Source of the DNA: an uncultured Prevotella sp.
GTDB lineage: Bacteria > Bacteroidota > Bacteroidia > Bacteroidales > Bacteroidaceae
Direction: 5' to 3'
Assembly: GCA_946540435.1 (NCBI GenBank)
Contig: CAMNII010000015.1
Coordinates: 1 to 48,938, forward strand
DNA length: 48,938 nucleotides
Below are positions 11,301 through 18,344 of this stretch, piece after piece; position 1 is the first letter of the stretch, and each line of letters begins with the position of its first letter. Made by a program: the position numbers and the translations under genes. The notes beneath the pieces were generated by a model that had not been told where the DNA came from, did not search any database, and worked only from the letters and a program-made list of their open reading frames with translations.

Positions 11301-13945
11301 ATCTGGAAGGTAAATCCCTTCTTCAGGTTGATGGTTGTGCTACCCCATATTTCCGAATTCTCACCATAGCCGCCACCAAACACATTCAGAGCCTTACCGA
11401 GCACGTCCATACCCTGCTCGTTGAGGATGACACCGGAATGGCGCGCGGTGATATGATAGGTATCGTTGCCATAGAGTTTGGCTTCACCGTCTTCGTCTTC
11501 CTCAATGGTGTCGAAGATATTCCAACGGTTGAGGATGGTGCCGTTGAGGTTGATGACGACATTACCGTCGATATGTCCAGAGTTGTAGCAGCCACCATAG
11601 ATGTTACCACCTTGCAGGCGACGGTTCCGGTCGGTTTCCGTTGCGATGCCGCCTGCCGGCAGTGTCGTTGGGGCGTCAGCCTTCACATATTCGTGAGTCG
11701 TCGTATTATAATCATAGGTGTTCCATTCCAGCTGTCGGTTGCCGTTGGCATCAAGGACATAGTTGTCGCTGGCATCCTTCATCCAGCGCATAGGCTTGAT
11801 TTCCAGACCTTCAAGGTTGAGGTGAAGCTTATCTTGGATGGGACCGGCACCCTGCTCACCTTCGGTATTCAGGATACCACCCTTATATTCGGCATTGAGC
11901 CCGGCGTGGGCTTCTACATAGGCGTTGTTACAGCCACCGACGAGTTTTTCGTAGATGACAACATGGTGGTTGAAATTGATATCCGTGTAGCTCTTTCCGG
12001 TTCTAGGGTTGTTCAAAGGGGTGATGATACTTCCGACATTACCGCCGCAGAAGAAGGAACCGAAATAGGTGGAATACTCATGATTGACATAGTCGGCATC
12101 GAAACTGATGCTGGGTACCAGCTCCATGGCACATCCCCGCATGTACTTGGCAAAGATGTCTGAGTCTTCCAGGTCCAGCGAGCTGAAAGGCCGCTGCACC
12201 TTGTCGGCACCATAGACACTGCCGGCGTACTTCGACAAGACACCATTGGGAGTGGCATCGACCATGTTCACGCCATTGTTGCCAAGGAAGACGTTGTCGG
12301 CATAGACGTACGCACCAATCTGCAACTCTGCCGTGGGCTGTGAGGCCACGTTACGCGACCTCAGCGACGCACTGTTACCACCGACATAGATAGAGCCGCC
12401 GATAACGGTGGGATTGACCTCGGACTCTCCCTTGACATGGATAATCACCTGCTCGGCATGAGGACGGAGCTTGTCGAGGGAGTCGACGGAGCTCACACCC
12501 TTGTCATAATAGAAGTCACCCCAGATGATGTCTCCTTTCAATTCGGGATTATCGGTATAGGCATAGGAGCCGTTACCGCCACCGTAGACATCACCGCTGA
12601 TACTGGTGGCGATACCTATGGCATTACCGCCATAGACATCACCGGAGATATCATTACCACCATAGACATTCTGTATCTCTCCGCCTCTGACAAGCACACG
12701 GGCGGAATAGCCTTTGGGGAAGGAATAGCCGGGAACCTCCAGCATAATTTCGTTTTCTGAGGCGTCACTGCCATCGGCACGCAGCGGATGGACATCGGCC
12801 TTGCGGCAGCCTCCGAAGATATTGTCGGCGACAATCTTTGAGTCTTCCTTCAACTCCAGCAGCAGACCTCGGAGGTTGGTCATGCGTCCTTCGTTACCAC
12901 CGCTGTAAAGGTTGTGGACGGAGCCTTCCTGCAGGTTCCATACTGGACGAATCTTCATATCGGCCTTGTTATTGCCGCCGAAGATACGGATAAACTGTCG
13001 GTCGTTTTTGAAGGTCGACAGGTTCATTCCCATGTTCAGGAGTCGCAGGTCGACAGGGTTGTTGAGCGCCTCGATGTTGAGGTTTTCAATCAATGTATAA
13101 TTAGAGACGTTCAGGTGGCTTGTCTCCGTGGTCACCTCACTCTTGTTGTTGATGCTGATGACAGCGTTCTCCGTCACCGTAGCGGCATTACCGCCGGCAA
13201 AGACATAGCCGTAGGTACCGCCGTTCACCTGCATATAGGTCTTGGCGACCTCAGGAGCCGGCATCTCGTCATCGACCTCAGCTACGACGGTATCTGTGCG
13301 GCTGTCGGAATTCCTGACGACCTCATAGCCACCGCCGGTCTTCTCCCGGAATACATAGGCACCGTTGCCGCCGCCGAACATCTGTCCGACGTAGATATGT
13401 TTGCCTTCAGCCTCTTTCGTCGTATGAATAAACGACTGCCATGACTTGTCGACGACGACGCTGTCGGCTTTGACAGCCTGGGCAATGGCGTTGATTTCTA
13501 TCTCAAAGGGCAATGTCTCTGTGCCGTCGAGGTTGTCGCCGATATGTCCGGAGATATCATTACCGCCGAAGATGAAGTTGGCAGTGATATCATGCAGCTG
13601 TCCGGCACCGTCGACATTGATATAAGCACGCTTTCCGATATTTGCCATACGGGCGCCACCGAAGATGCCACCCTCAAAGTTACCGCCTCGCAATACGACA
13701 TTCGTCTTTCCGTCAAGATCGCCCTGGTTACCGCCACCATATACGTCGCCCATGACATGAGCATCATTAATGGTAATCTCACTGTCGGTGAGCACCTTAC
13801 CATGATCACCTCCACCAAAGACACTTCCACCGATGGTAATCGTCTGGGAATAGGCCAATGCCGAACTCATCAGCATGAGTGTGAGCAGCAACGCCTTGAC
13901 ACTGCTGCCCAACAGTTTTTTATATGATGGTTGTAACTGATACAT
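2309..13945 (-). CDS. Giant (3878 aa) Gly-Gly-repeat surface protein with T9SS sorting domain
   Basis: The N-terminus is a signal peptide (residues 1 to about 34, ending ALAYSQ). From about residue 35 to 1950 the protein consists of repeated turns of the type VFGGGDHG, VYGGGNQG, IFGGND and MFGGGNG separated by short alternating strands, the pattern of a parallel beta-solenoid. Residues about 1766-2830 carry a second module, roughly 45-50 residues long, of the form Y-x-C, then Y-x-x-G, then L-T/P-x-x-x-Y-x-x-L. Around residues 3010-3240 a segment resembles GLUG-type repeats (GDGYTISGLNNSLFGHL). The last 70 or so residues look like a type A T9SS C-terminal sorting domain (strands ending GLYVVGAGEHSKKLRVEK). 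It follows the last small fimbrial gene by 27 nt. In Porphyromonas gingivalis the last mfa gene, mfa5, also encodes a large T9SS cargo that joins the fimbrial tip. By analogy this may be a fimbria-associated adhesin, but no sequence homology to Mfa5 is claimed. Confidence 0.9.
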   Translation of the reverse strand: MYQLQPSYKKLLGSSVKALLLTLMLMSSALAYSQTITIGGSVFGGGDHGKVLTDSEITINDAHVMGDVYGGGNQGDLDGKTNVVLRGGNFEGGIFGGARMANIGKRAYINVDGAGQLHDITANFIFGGNDISGHIGDNLDGTETLPFEIEINAIAQAVKADSVVVDKSWQSFIHTTKEAEGKHIYVGQMFGGGNGAYVFREKTGGGYEVVRNSDSRTDTVVAEVDDEMPAPEVAKTYMQVNGGTYGYVFAGGNAATVTENAVISINNKSEVTTETSHLNVSNYTLIENLNIEALNNPVDLRLLNMGMNLSTFKNDRQFIRIFGGNNKADMKIRPVWNLQEGSVHNLYSGGNEGRMTNLRGLLLELKEDSKIVADNIFGGCRKADVHPLRADGSDASENEIMLEVPGYSFPKGYSARVLVRGGEIQNVYGGNDISGDVYGGNAIGIATSISGDVYGGGNGSYAYTDNPELKGDIIWGDFYYDKGVSSVDSLDKLRPHAEQVIIHVKGESEVNPTVIGGSIYVGGNSASLRSRNVASQPTAELQIGAYVYADNVFLGNNGVNMVDATPNGVLSKYAGSVYGADKVQRPFSSLDLEDSDIFAKYMRGCAMELVPSISFDADYVNHEYSTYFGSFFCGGNVGSIITPLNNPRTGKSYTDINFNHHVVIYEKLVGGCNNAYVEAHAGLNAEYKGGILNTEGEQGAGPIQDKLHLNLEGLEIKPMRWMKDASDNYVLDANGNRQLEWNTYDYNTTTHEYVKADAPTTLPAGGIATETDRNRRLQGGNIYGGCYNSGHIDGNVVINLNGTILNRWNIFDTIEEDEDGEAKLYGNDTYHITARHSGVILNEQGMDVLGKALNVFGGGYGENSEIWGSTTINLKKGFTFQIFGGSEHGAIGKKNSSGQYEYDERYSTYVNLCGDIPGVARNAAGDSNDMAATEFIYGGGFEGPICGNTHINLGNGRVFNTFAGSCNADILGHTETYVGRGSQSDEEDALGFPYIRDHIYGGNDLGGKILNTNNYDFAARVSETARDKVYNPTGATVPEVLKASAYIEYLQGRVDYIYGGCYGYYDYKDDLFKDYTYTTNSPDKTEANLGLARPGFIKPRMESAFVNFKPIRTRVDNRVLRIYGAGEGYPGEIGKDSLQNRSYVLVDVPQGWQDFLSTQVFGAGDYSGLGMGVVPAEAKANETGVVASAVVDMVRGQINMAFGGSYNEGVTRRTIVNVPVGSTISVPQIYGGAYGVEGNENPCDVYESHVNYSSGAARTSFIYGGNNNFRRTLYAQVNVNAHIIQSNGYDGTVYGAGNGAGTWAEYTEVNINDGGTLYEAYGGGYNGRVLNKQSLKAFKASEEAAGRTLGLDLGAGYTNDYLDNDLARETAYYTETGIAEFEKFNANVHIYEGGLVNNYCYGGGNGSQAIVSGTAYIDLLGGTVNKDIYASGTQGYVRNQYQTTGDDYFVAKTMAYAKGGTARNVYGSGWRGGVGYHEGLFSNVANNATDDWGIANVVIGDRDGDSFINGIPAIKRNVYGAGEGGPVFGRTNVIVNKGYIGYNYDDSRSDDPATTNFDERYQAEVNEPDKGKEGIGTLEQYSGNVFGGGYVAETCADTTYVNMYGGIVRNSVYGGGEIGTIGRGTVRSDKPAPTGTFINGVAKIYKGGATYVNIWDGHVRRDVFGGGRGFDNWNGEGYMTAEELVTLDRSSKGYVFGTTEVNIRGGEIGTPEGVGEGYGNVFGGGNIGFVYSATGNKSGERFDDADEGYYYQYADGSFVLNGSEKILTEDCRVIVEPWTSVLNDVEIGGTTYHAGDYVPTSDLDKLLNKNADAARWSQLDVDGIIIRNAVFAGGNVSTGSDQVYANISTVIGNATATIHDVYNRDLITIGTEHVGGLYGDGNLTFVDGYRELNVTNYGTDYYNTDSNISLETYNTLSDREKAYFELKYKCIQAFDYNGKSYSEGSILTQTEFKDIFGGETNPYINADGTPNTAYWETEGFCTIYAGRLMNTLQRADFAGIFGSRMVLQGARDRVPQVVDYTNYTINRVREVSLNQIATKASGESTENTSHGNYFGIYNIVNFMGALTSDVDFHSKRKSSALEDKYKEDGKTYYEWKEYYATKRERNNGDSANKVALASGVYLELTTEKGTKEDKDWGYITGVIELDLINVMTGQGGGYVYAKNEHGTRSETGLTQTILSEFNRNAVTKKAFSYSVPNDTRHVIETSGNFIHSTKQIIDDCYPTSGKYLQPDEAAAHYWYIKGSIYVYDQYISAYTGSASPYKETVNIPLTITAASHGKISLEDVQPNLYAYYSDSGKEHKLGQDETMLINNVTYHLNDTIGYWDWMLLSEPDRQKFVRETYTVVSDCKIGETEYKKGYTMLPEEYSAFTVDSVYSVGQERNVAFGEVFRPSNNISHDKGYVLTLELNNPQVWDDYYTNHVNNTDKILAKVFQTLSTAEQAQYTESPTYTATVSGVYGQREYTTGDIIPGEVYDSYESLGEHKPASSGQAKVEKAWVVTDEINYDADGTRIHLYPGVGVSQSSYDSYPASVKAKMKEAYICTNTLELSATDFVYYGDLVSSDSIAALKTKYPDIASEIDTYFDEAYYCKEGGLYGGGWYETGHNYRALEAWCSMSAEDRANFKFNYDAFDLLIDPTFNNPVTYYDSENGTEGEVLYSKKQAVDYTATYNGIDDLQYTNEEGGTKTYTRYTVLSREEYEDIPNEQYHYSAVKTEADGETVYVVKTSFMRGDTFYSVGNTVTKAFYDNLDAGNKDKIAAITFDTAGEYYYCREEYDVNENGEGQSVTDIFTSSVYNSGDQVPVGCIITKDNYDDLPNKQKDFVVHGTAPIETSTLYVSRESDIFDLSKGKIITVVFNYEYEESDEDGAHIEQISEKHVLNIHINFKSGVPQIGQLTDPSVVIPGTTIGLKVPNVTPGAFELLGGGWEIYATQAEAESHTNGTPYYNNTTPLYWYQDGYWVSYYAKTYLGKTFSNAVQFKVANYHDIDKVMADKEHHLYVDYPVVHRPSKIYIDGRATTSDESKSKLDLFKDFYGLTLYNEMDEDGYPKTISGGTLDGHAHVNEHVKEAQNLTFIFRGDVSPKAYTDWEPIANATNQCFEGEVHGDGYTISGLNNSLFGHLCGDVYNLGVMGSFTSAGIADEGSGYAENCWIESSATTMDAGISPIIGHPTRDISAERPVQIVNCYYPDTNVYTPSDENKNPQRGLPMQKPLKDFYNGEVAYDLNGFYLQKRYNDHHSFTTNSYGYYDADDLNIEGKMTWKTGHYETETNYTPFYVETRYDNDDFIYAGGTVPETVNERYDESSDRYYPIWPDDYIFFGQQLTYGHIEGREHQSHPSHINKANDRLLTSGSNRVYRAPAYYQSMEMGIAHFNPDAIFAAKSKDGAREALPGLTAIDFTGHNEVTDYKRGRNTEAPYSHIEGGAYYPPLLDDDGLLSFQNIDLTRNLLVYIPQPTTDDNDAVTKTHTVITDYLIDPTFAETNTTYRTVAANNAVLHGHRIVKNAEGTGYTAPVDHLLVDKNDFNAPIEYTFASGKRMWYQRVPDVYAGLTDGWEDISVPFSPELVTTQTKGELTHFYQSEGHNKGHEYWLREFKGNVHETDAVNHIAEGDFSALATGTESKEYTNTFLWDYYYSEYEFADHNDDKYHETYYSTSHTYEGYPRAQAATPYIIGFPGSIYYEFDLSGKFIPENTKTRIEALPVQTITFASKPAITIGVSDIELAAGDVKNGDYTFRPNYMSKNIAAGDYLLNAAGSSYDVQAAAKAAVPFRPYFVNTAAAPAKGDNMQKVRHITFNQPGTSFGGGNDDDLSEGIQDGMNIYAKKGKIIVESGLSYAVDVRIVTTSGATVTVFTVEPGEKVETIVPSTGLYVVGAGEHSKKLRVEK

Positions 13946-13972
13946 TATCTTATATAATCAATGATTCAAAAC

Positions 13973-15088
13973 TTATTCTACAGTAAACGGCGGGTCGTTA
14001 AGGTCGTCTTCCGACAGGGTGTAGAGATACGTCGGAGCAACGGTAATCTTATAGGAGTACTGCTGTCCGTGTGCCATACTGGCTGGTCGGAACACGTTCT
14101 TGCGCGTCTGGTTCTCACGGATGAGGTTTCCTTTCCTGTCATAGACGTCGTAGACCGTTTTGAGGACGAAATTCTGGTTGACAGCGATGGCATAGCAGGT
14201 GGGGAAGTACACCGGAGTGGTTGACAGCTCGAGGGGTTCTTTCGTCGTGTCCCACAGCAGGGCAGGGATGTCGCTGGTTCCCGTCTGGTTGGGTGTGATC
14301 TGCACGGATCCTCCGGCAGCTGCTGACAGGGGGTTGGCGTTGCTGTTGTTGGCAACCACCGTTGCCCGCACATTGACGGTCTTCACCGTATCGGTACCGA
14401 TATTCGACATCAGTTTCATCTCTTTCACCTTGATGGTGCGCAGCTGGCTGTAGCGTTCGCCGACCTTCATTTCGAAGCGCAGGCTGCAATAGATATGGTC
14501 GGCCAGGAGGTAGACGTAGTTCTCGTCGTTCATCAGGCTGACGTCGAACTTGCCGAGTCGGGTGTCCATCGCCAGCACATCGTCGGTGATGGCCGGCAGG
14601 GGTGTTGGCCCGTCATATCCTTTTGCTCCCACGATGACGCAGAGGTCGGAGGTGGTGATGGCGTCGAGGTCGTCGATGGTCAGCACGGCACCGTTCTGAT
14701 AGTCGCCGTTATAGGGTTGTATACCCATGCTTCCCACTTCCTCTCGCGGCATGAAGCCATAGAAATAGTAGGTGCCGTCTTCGTCGATCTGCATTCTCGA
14801 CAGCCATGAGCGTTTGGCGTCCTGGTCGGTGAAGGAGAACAGTCCCATGATGCTTTCCGTTCCGCGGGTCATATATCCCTGTATCTGTCCGTTGGCAGGC
14901 AGCCCTGACGAATAGAGGGAGTTATAGGTTTGGAATCCGGCGGGCAGTGCACGTGTTGCCGGGGCTCCCAACACGAGATGAACCTCACGGCCTTTTCCCT
15001 GTCGTTCGTCATCGTCCGAGCATGCCGTCAGCAGGAGTCCTGCCAGCAGGGCTCCCATCAATAGCTGTATGTGGTGCAGTCGTCTCAT
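13973..15088 (-). CDS. Fimbrillin-family lipoprotein (accessory fimbrial subunit)
   Basis: The 371-residue product starts with a lipoprotein signal peptide, MRRLHHIQLL and LLLTAC, with Cys23 as the lipidation site followed by SDDD. An early ATRA motif (GAPATRALPAG) matches the arginine position at which FimA-type fimbrillins are trimmed after export. The central part (FYGFMPREE, then GAVLTIDDLDAITTSDL) resembles Mfa_like_1-type fimbrillin proteins. The open frame extends to 15226, but that extension is highly charged and lies upstream of an excellent signal peptide, so I chose the ATG at 15088. It sits 27 nt before the giant gene. The role is probably a minor or tip subunit. The family assignment is moderate and rests on the pattern and the context. 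Confidence 0.75.
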   Translation of the reverse strand: MRRLHHIQLLMGALLAGLLLTACSDDDERQGKGREVHLVLGAPATRALPAGFQTYNSLYSSGLPANGQIQGYMTRGTESIMGLFSFTDQDAKRSWLSRMQIDEDGTYYFYGFMPREEVGSMGIQPYNGDYQNGAVLTIDDLDAITTSDLCVIVGAKGYDGPTPLPAITDDVLAMDTRLGKFDVSLMNDENYVYLLADHIYCSLRFEMKVGERYSQLRTIKVKEMKLMSNIGTDTVKTVNVRATVVANNSNANPLSAAAGGSVQITPNQTGTSDIPALLWDTTKEPLELSTTPVYFPTCYAIAVNQNFVLKTVYDVYDRKGNLIRENQTRKNVFRPASMAHGQQYSYKITVAPTYLYTLSEDDLNDPPFTVE

Positions 15089-15283
15089 TACGCTCGTTCT
15101 CTTTTCTTTTTGTTTCTTCTCTTTGGCGTCGTCGAAGTCCATGTTTGTTATTTCGTCGTCGCCTGTATCCTTTTGTGTTGTCAATAGCCTCCGGGTCTTC
15201 TTTTTTCTTTGCCTTTTTTGCGGCATCGGTCCTCAGGAGGTCTTGGCAATCATCTTCACGCTTATCTTATTCTTTTTTCTTTA

Positions 15284-16519
15284 TTACCAGTTATACAGGT
15301 CATGCTCGTCGGGGTCGCCGGTGATCCATGAGGTGATACCGATATCCACTACGTTGATGACTTTCAGCTGTCCGCCCTCGAACATGACGAGTACGGTCCA
15401 TATATGGTTGCGGGTGAAGTCGCCGGCCTGGTGCATCTCGAATGGTGTGACGCGTTCTACGCCTTCTGCATCGGAGCGCACGGTATAGGTGATGTTTCCC
15501 GTCAGTTTCTTGTCACTCTCGCGTACATAGGTAACGCCGAACTCCAGCAGTTCGCCATTGAGGATGCCCTGGTCCAGTGCTGCGGAGTAGTCAGTCCTGT
15601 TGCCATATACCGCGTCGGAATAGATCCATTTCTCCGGGGAGTCGGGCGCGGGTGTCTCGGGAATGGTGGTGGGGTCGGCGATGGCACCGAAGTTGAGCGA
15701 TGTGGGCTCATGTGCTCCCGTGACGATATGGATGCGGCTGGGTCCGAGCGGCTGTGCGGGGTTCAGCGAGTTGTCAAAGGGTTCCTCGAGCATCAGATAC
15801 GACTGCGACGGTATCAGGCTCGGGTCCAGTGTGATGGAGGTGATGGCCTTCAGCTGGTGCGAGGGCACCGGGGGGTCGCTCTCCTTCTCGCGGCAGAGCA
15901 CGAAGCGTACCTTCGACACGGTGCGTGTGAGCAGCAGTGTCTCCATCATGCTCTCCGTACCGACGCGCAGGGCGGGGAAGGTGCCGGCTATCGGCTTGTC
16001 CTTCAGCACTGCCGTCATGGGTAGTCCGTCGGCAGGAACAGCCTGTATGGGTGTGACCACGCCGAAGTAGTTTCCTTCGAGCTTCGCCGTCTCCAGTTCT
16101 GTCCGTGTGGTGCCGGCAGAGAAGGAATGTCCGCTGTTGGCTGTTGTCACGTTAGCAAGGGCATAGACGTCCACGTTCTCGGGGCTGTCGGCAAATTCTC
16201 GGCTGATGACCATCCTGAAGGTAGACCCAGAGGCATCGAGTGTGACGTCGTCTTCTTCCAGATAGCCTACTTTCTCGCCGGTATCATGTTTGAACACCCA
16301 CAGCTGCAGCTTGTGGATCTTGCTTTCCTGTTCAGTAGCTGTCTTCAGATTGGTATCGACACGTGTGACGATAGGCCTGCCGGGGGCATAGACATAGATA
16401 AGGAGATAGCAATCTTCGTTGCCACCGCCGGGGATGTCTTCGCTTCCGCTTCTGCATGCTGCCAGCAGTATCACCGCCATCAGCAGGCTCATCATCCGTA
16501 TAATCTTATTTAGTGTCAC
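15284..16519 (-). CDS. FimA/Mfa4-type fimbrial subunit lipoprotein
   Basis: The 411-residue protein has a lipoprotein signal (MSLLMAVILLAAC) with Cys22. It is followed by a first domain typical of FimA-type subunits: a strand (CYLLIYVYAPG), an ITR-like arginine (RPIVTRVD), then IHKLQLWVFKHDTG and VDVYALANV. The C-terminal segment (NHIWTVLVMFEGGQLKV, then WITGDPDEHDLYNW) is also typical of this family. In P. gingivalis such proteins are exported as lipoproteins, cleaved after the arginine, and polymerise by donor-strand exchange. It lies 14 nt after the preceding fimbrillin gene, so co-transcription is nearly certain. Its size and position after the Mfa1-like genes fit a minor tip-proximal subunit. 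No Rgp-like protease is encoded in this window. Confidence 0.8.
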   Translation of the reverse strand: MTLNKIIRMMSLLMAVILLAACRSGSEDIPGGGNEDCYLLIYVYAPGRPIVTRVDTNLKTATEQESKIHKLQLWVFKHDTGEKVGYLEEDDVTLDASGSTFRMVISREFADSPENVDVYALANVTTANSGHSFSAGTTRTELETAKLEGNYFGVVTPIQAVPADGLPMTAVLKDKPIAGTFPALRVGTESMMETLLLTRTVSKVRFVLCREKESDPPVPSHQLKAITSITLDPSLIPSQSYLMLEEPFDNSLNPAQPLGPSRIHIVTGAHEPTSLNFGAIADPTTIPETPAPDSPEKWIYSDAVYGNRTDYSAALDQGILNGELLEFGVTYVRESDKKLTGNITYTVRSDAEGVERVTPFEMHQAGDFTRNHIWTVLVMFEGGQLKVINVVDIGITSWITGDPDEHDLYNW

Positions 16520-16533
16520 TTTTTCTTTGTATC

Positions 16534-18261
16534 TTATCTGAGGATTACATCTGTTGTGGTTGCCTCTATCCAGTCGGATACCAGCTGCACGCCGACCTCC
16601 AGGCGTCCCGACAGCAGGTCGGGTACGACGTTGTAGGCTTTGTCCAGGCTGGCCACCTTCATGGTTGCCATGGTGATCCAGCTCTGTGTGAAGACGCGCT
16701 TCTCATAGTCTTCTACCGGTGTGTTGCCCGGTGTGAGTGATCCGACGAGATAGAACTTCGTTCCCGGATAGACCCATCCGTTGTTGGCTCCTCTGAATAT
16801 CTTTCCACTGTTGTTGACAAACTCCAGCGCCAGCCATATCGTTCCATCGGTGGTAGCACCCGGCTCCTTGCTCTGGAAGGTGAGCGTGGAGAAGCTTGCC
16901 GTTGGGGCGTCATGGCTCAGGTAGAGTCCGTTGCTCAATGATCTGTCGTAGATGACGTATTCCTGCAGTTCATCTGCCTTGGGGGCAAAGTTAAACTGTT
17001 GTTTATATTGACCGCTGACAAGTATTCCTGTCAGTGGGAATGTTTCTGCTCCTATCGTGATGACCTTACCGTCGGCATCGATAAGTTCACTGTATTCGGC
17101 CTGTACGGTTCCCTGCAGGCAGCCGACGCCATAGCGCAGGGGGTTGACAATAGCCACAGCCTTGGTGTTTGTCGACACCGTGCTGTTTTTGAAGGGGTAG
17201 TAGTTGTCGAGCACCTGTTCCCATGTCTTGCCTACATACGAGTCTCTTTCCACCTCGTTGTTCGAGGAGTCGATGAGGCTGTTGGCATAGAAGTACAGCT
17301 CTGCGGGATAGACGTAGCGGTTCTGGCTGACGGTGGATACCACGGTGCTGGCCAGCGGCTGTGCCACGAACGTCTTTGTTCCGGCATTCCACTTCACCAC
17401 GGCGGCTCCGTCGGGCAGTCCGATGCTTCCGGGGTAGTTGGCGGGCAGCCCGGCGGTGGCGTCGATAGCGGCGAGGACGGCGGTCTTCAGTGCTCCGTCG
17501 GCCTGCAGTTCGACGTCGGTGCGCAGCTGTGCCACATACTTGGTCACGTTAGCGCTGCTGCCGGGCATCGGCTGGCCGTCGTTGACGAACATCTCGAAGA
17601 GCAGTTTCCAACCGGTCGGCATCGACTCGCTGGTCACGTTGGAGGCCCATGAGCCGGCATTGGCGATTGTCGTCAGATAGTTTGCCAGCAGTGCGGCGTC
17701 CGTCTGTACGGCAGTGCTGTTAACAATGGGTTTCGGTGCAAAATAGATTTCTTCCGTCTGATGCCGCTTGCTGAGGTCCGGACAGAGGATGGCGCCATTC
17801 ACCTCGTCGCCGCCCGGCTCGGGTACGGCGCGGCCATAGCACAGGAACGATGCCGTATTTCTCGGCACGTTATAGGGCTGGCCATAATAGTGATAGCTGG
17901 TGCTTCCTACGTACGACAGTCCGCCTGCCACATCTACCAGGGGTCGGTCGGTGGCCTCTATCACACCTTTCTTGGCAAAGGGGATGAGATAGATGTCACT
18001 CACGATACGTGCTGTGCCGGTGTTGGTTTGCGTGACGTTGTTCGAGAGTCGGCTCGACGTGTTAGAGGATCGGCTCGACGAGATATTCATCGAGAGGTCT
18101 ACACGCACCATTTCACCAGCAACCTTGAAGTCGTACTCCGGGTCGTTGATGTCTGCAAATACGGCATCTCCGTCTTTGCAGCCAGCAAAGAGCGTGGCGA
18201 TGAGCAGGCTCCCGAGGAGTCCGGCCAGCAGATGTCGTAATTGTTGCGTGTTCATATTCAT
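16534..18261 (-). CDS. Mfa1-type fimbrillin with atypical C-terminus (575 aa)
   Basis: A lipoprotein signal peptide (LLIATLFAGC) is followed by the Mfa1-type layout: a Ser/Arg-rich early segment (SSSRSSNTSSRLSN) where the maturation arginine usually sits, a middle with GSIGLPDGAAVVKW and VYPAELYFYANS, and a C-terminal Fimbrillin_C-like part (TIWLALEFVNNSGKIF, then YPGTKFYLVGSL and AYNVVPDLLSGRLEVGV). Unlike the other three Mfa1-type proteins of this operon it ends VQLVSDWIEATTTDVILR and lacks the final W-x-x-GL-x-F/I-N strand motif. If that strand is the donor strand used in polymerisation, this subunit may cap or branch the fibre; that is inference. The gene is preceded by a strong hairpin and followed after 14 nt by the next fimbrial gene. 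Confidence 0.85.
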   Translation of the reverse strand: MNMNTQQLRHLLAGLLGSLLIATLFAGCKDGDAVFADINDPEYDFKVAGEMVRVDLSMNISSSRSSNTSSRLSNNVTQTNTGTARIVSDIYLIPFAKKGVIEATDRPLVDVAGGLSYVGSTSYHYYGQPYNVPRNTASFLCYGRAVPEPGGDEVNGAILCPDLSKRHQTEEIYFAPKPIVNSTAVQTDAALLANYLTTIANAGSWASNVTSESMPTGWKLLFEMFVNDGQPMPGSSANVTKYVAQLRTDVELQADGALKTAVLAAIDATAGLPANYPGSIGLPDGAAVVKWNAGTKTFVAQPLASTVVSTVSQNRYVYPAELYFYANSLIDSSNNEVERDSYVGKTWEQVLDNYYPFKNSTVSTNTKAVAIVNPLRYGVGCLQGTVQAEYSELIDADGKVITIGAETFPLTGILVSGQYKQQFNFAPKADELQEYVIYDRSLSNGLYLSHDAPTASFSTLTFQSKEPGATTDGTIWLALEFVNNSGKIFRGANNGWVYPGTKFYLVGSLTPGNTPVEDYEKRVFTQSWITMATMKVASLDKAYNVVPDLLSGRLEVGVQLVSDWIEATTTDVILR

Positions 18262-18290
18262 TTTTTTTTTCAGAGACTACTTTTTTTAGG

Positions 18291-18327
18291 AAATCTCGCA
18301 GGGGCAGGGGTTGCCCCTGCGAGATTT
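18291..18327 (-). terminator. 16-bp perfect hairpin inside the fimbrial operon
   Basis: AAATCTCGCAGGGGCA at 18291-18306 pairs perfectly with TGCCCCTGCGAGATTT at 18312-18327 around a 5-nt loop. On the minus strand it begins 17 nt after the stop of the 678-aa fimbrillin and ends 29 nt before the start of the 575-aa fimbrillin. It is followed there by ATTTCC and an A-run rather than a clean U-tract. On the plus strand it is followed by eight T. It could be a partial terminator or a transcript-end protector within the operon. Confidence 0.75.
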
Positions 18328-18344
18328 TTTTTGGGGATTATTCC

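Noticed and set aside
15089..15226. 46-codon N-terminal extension of the fimbrial lipoprotein
   Set aside because: It is extremely charged and would bury the lipoprotein signal peptide; the ATG at 15088 fits far better.
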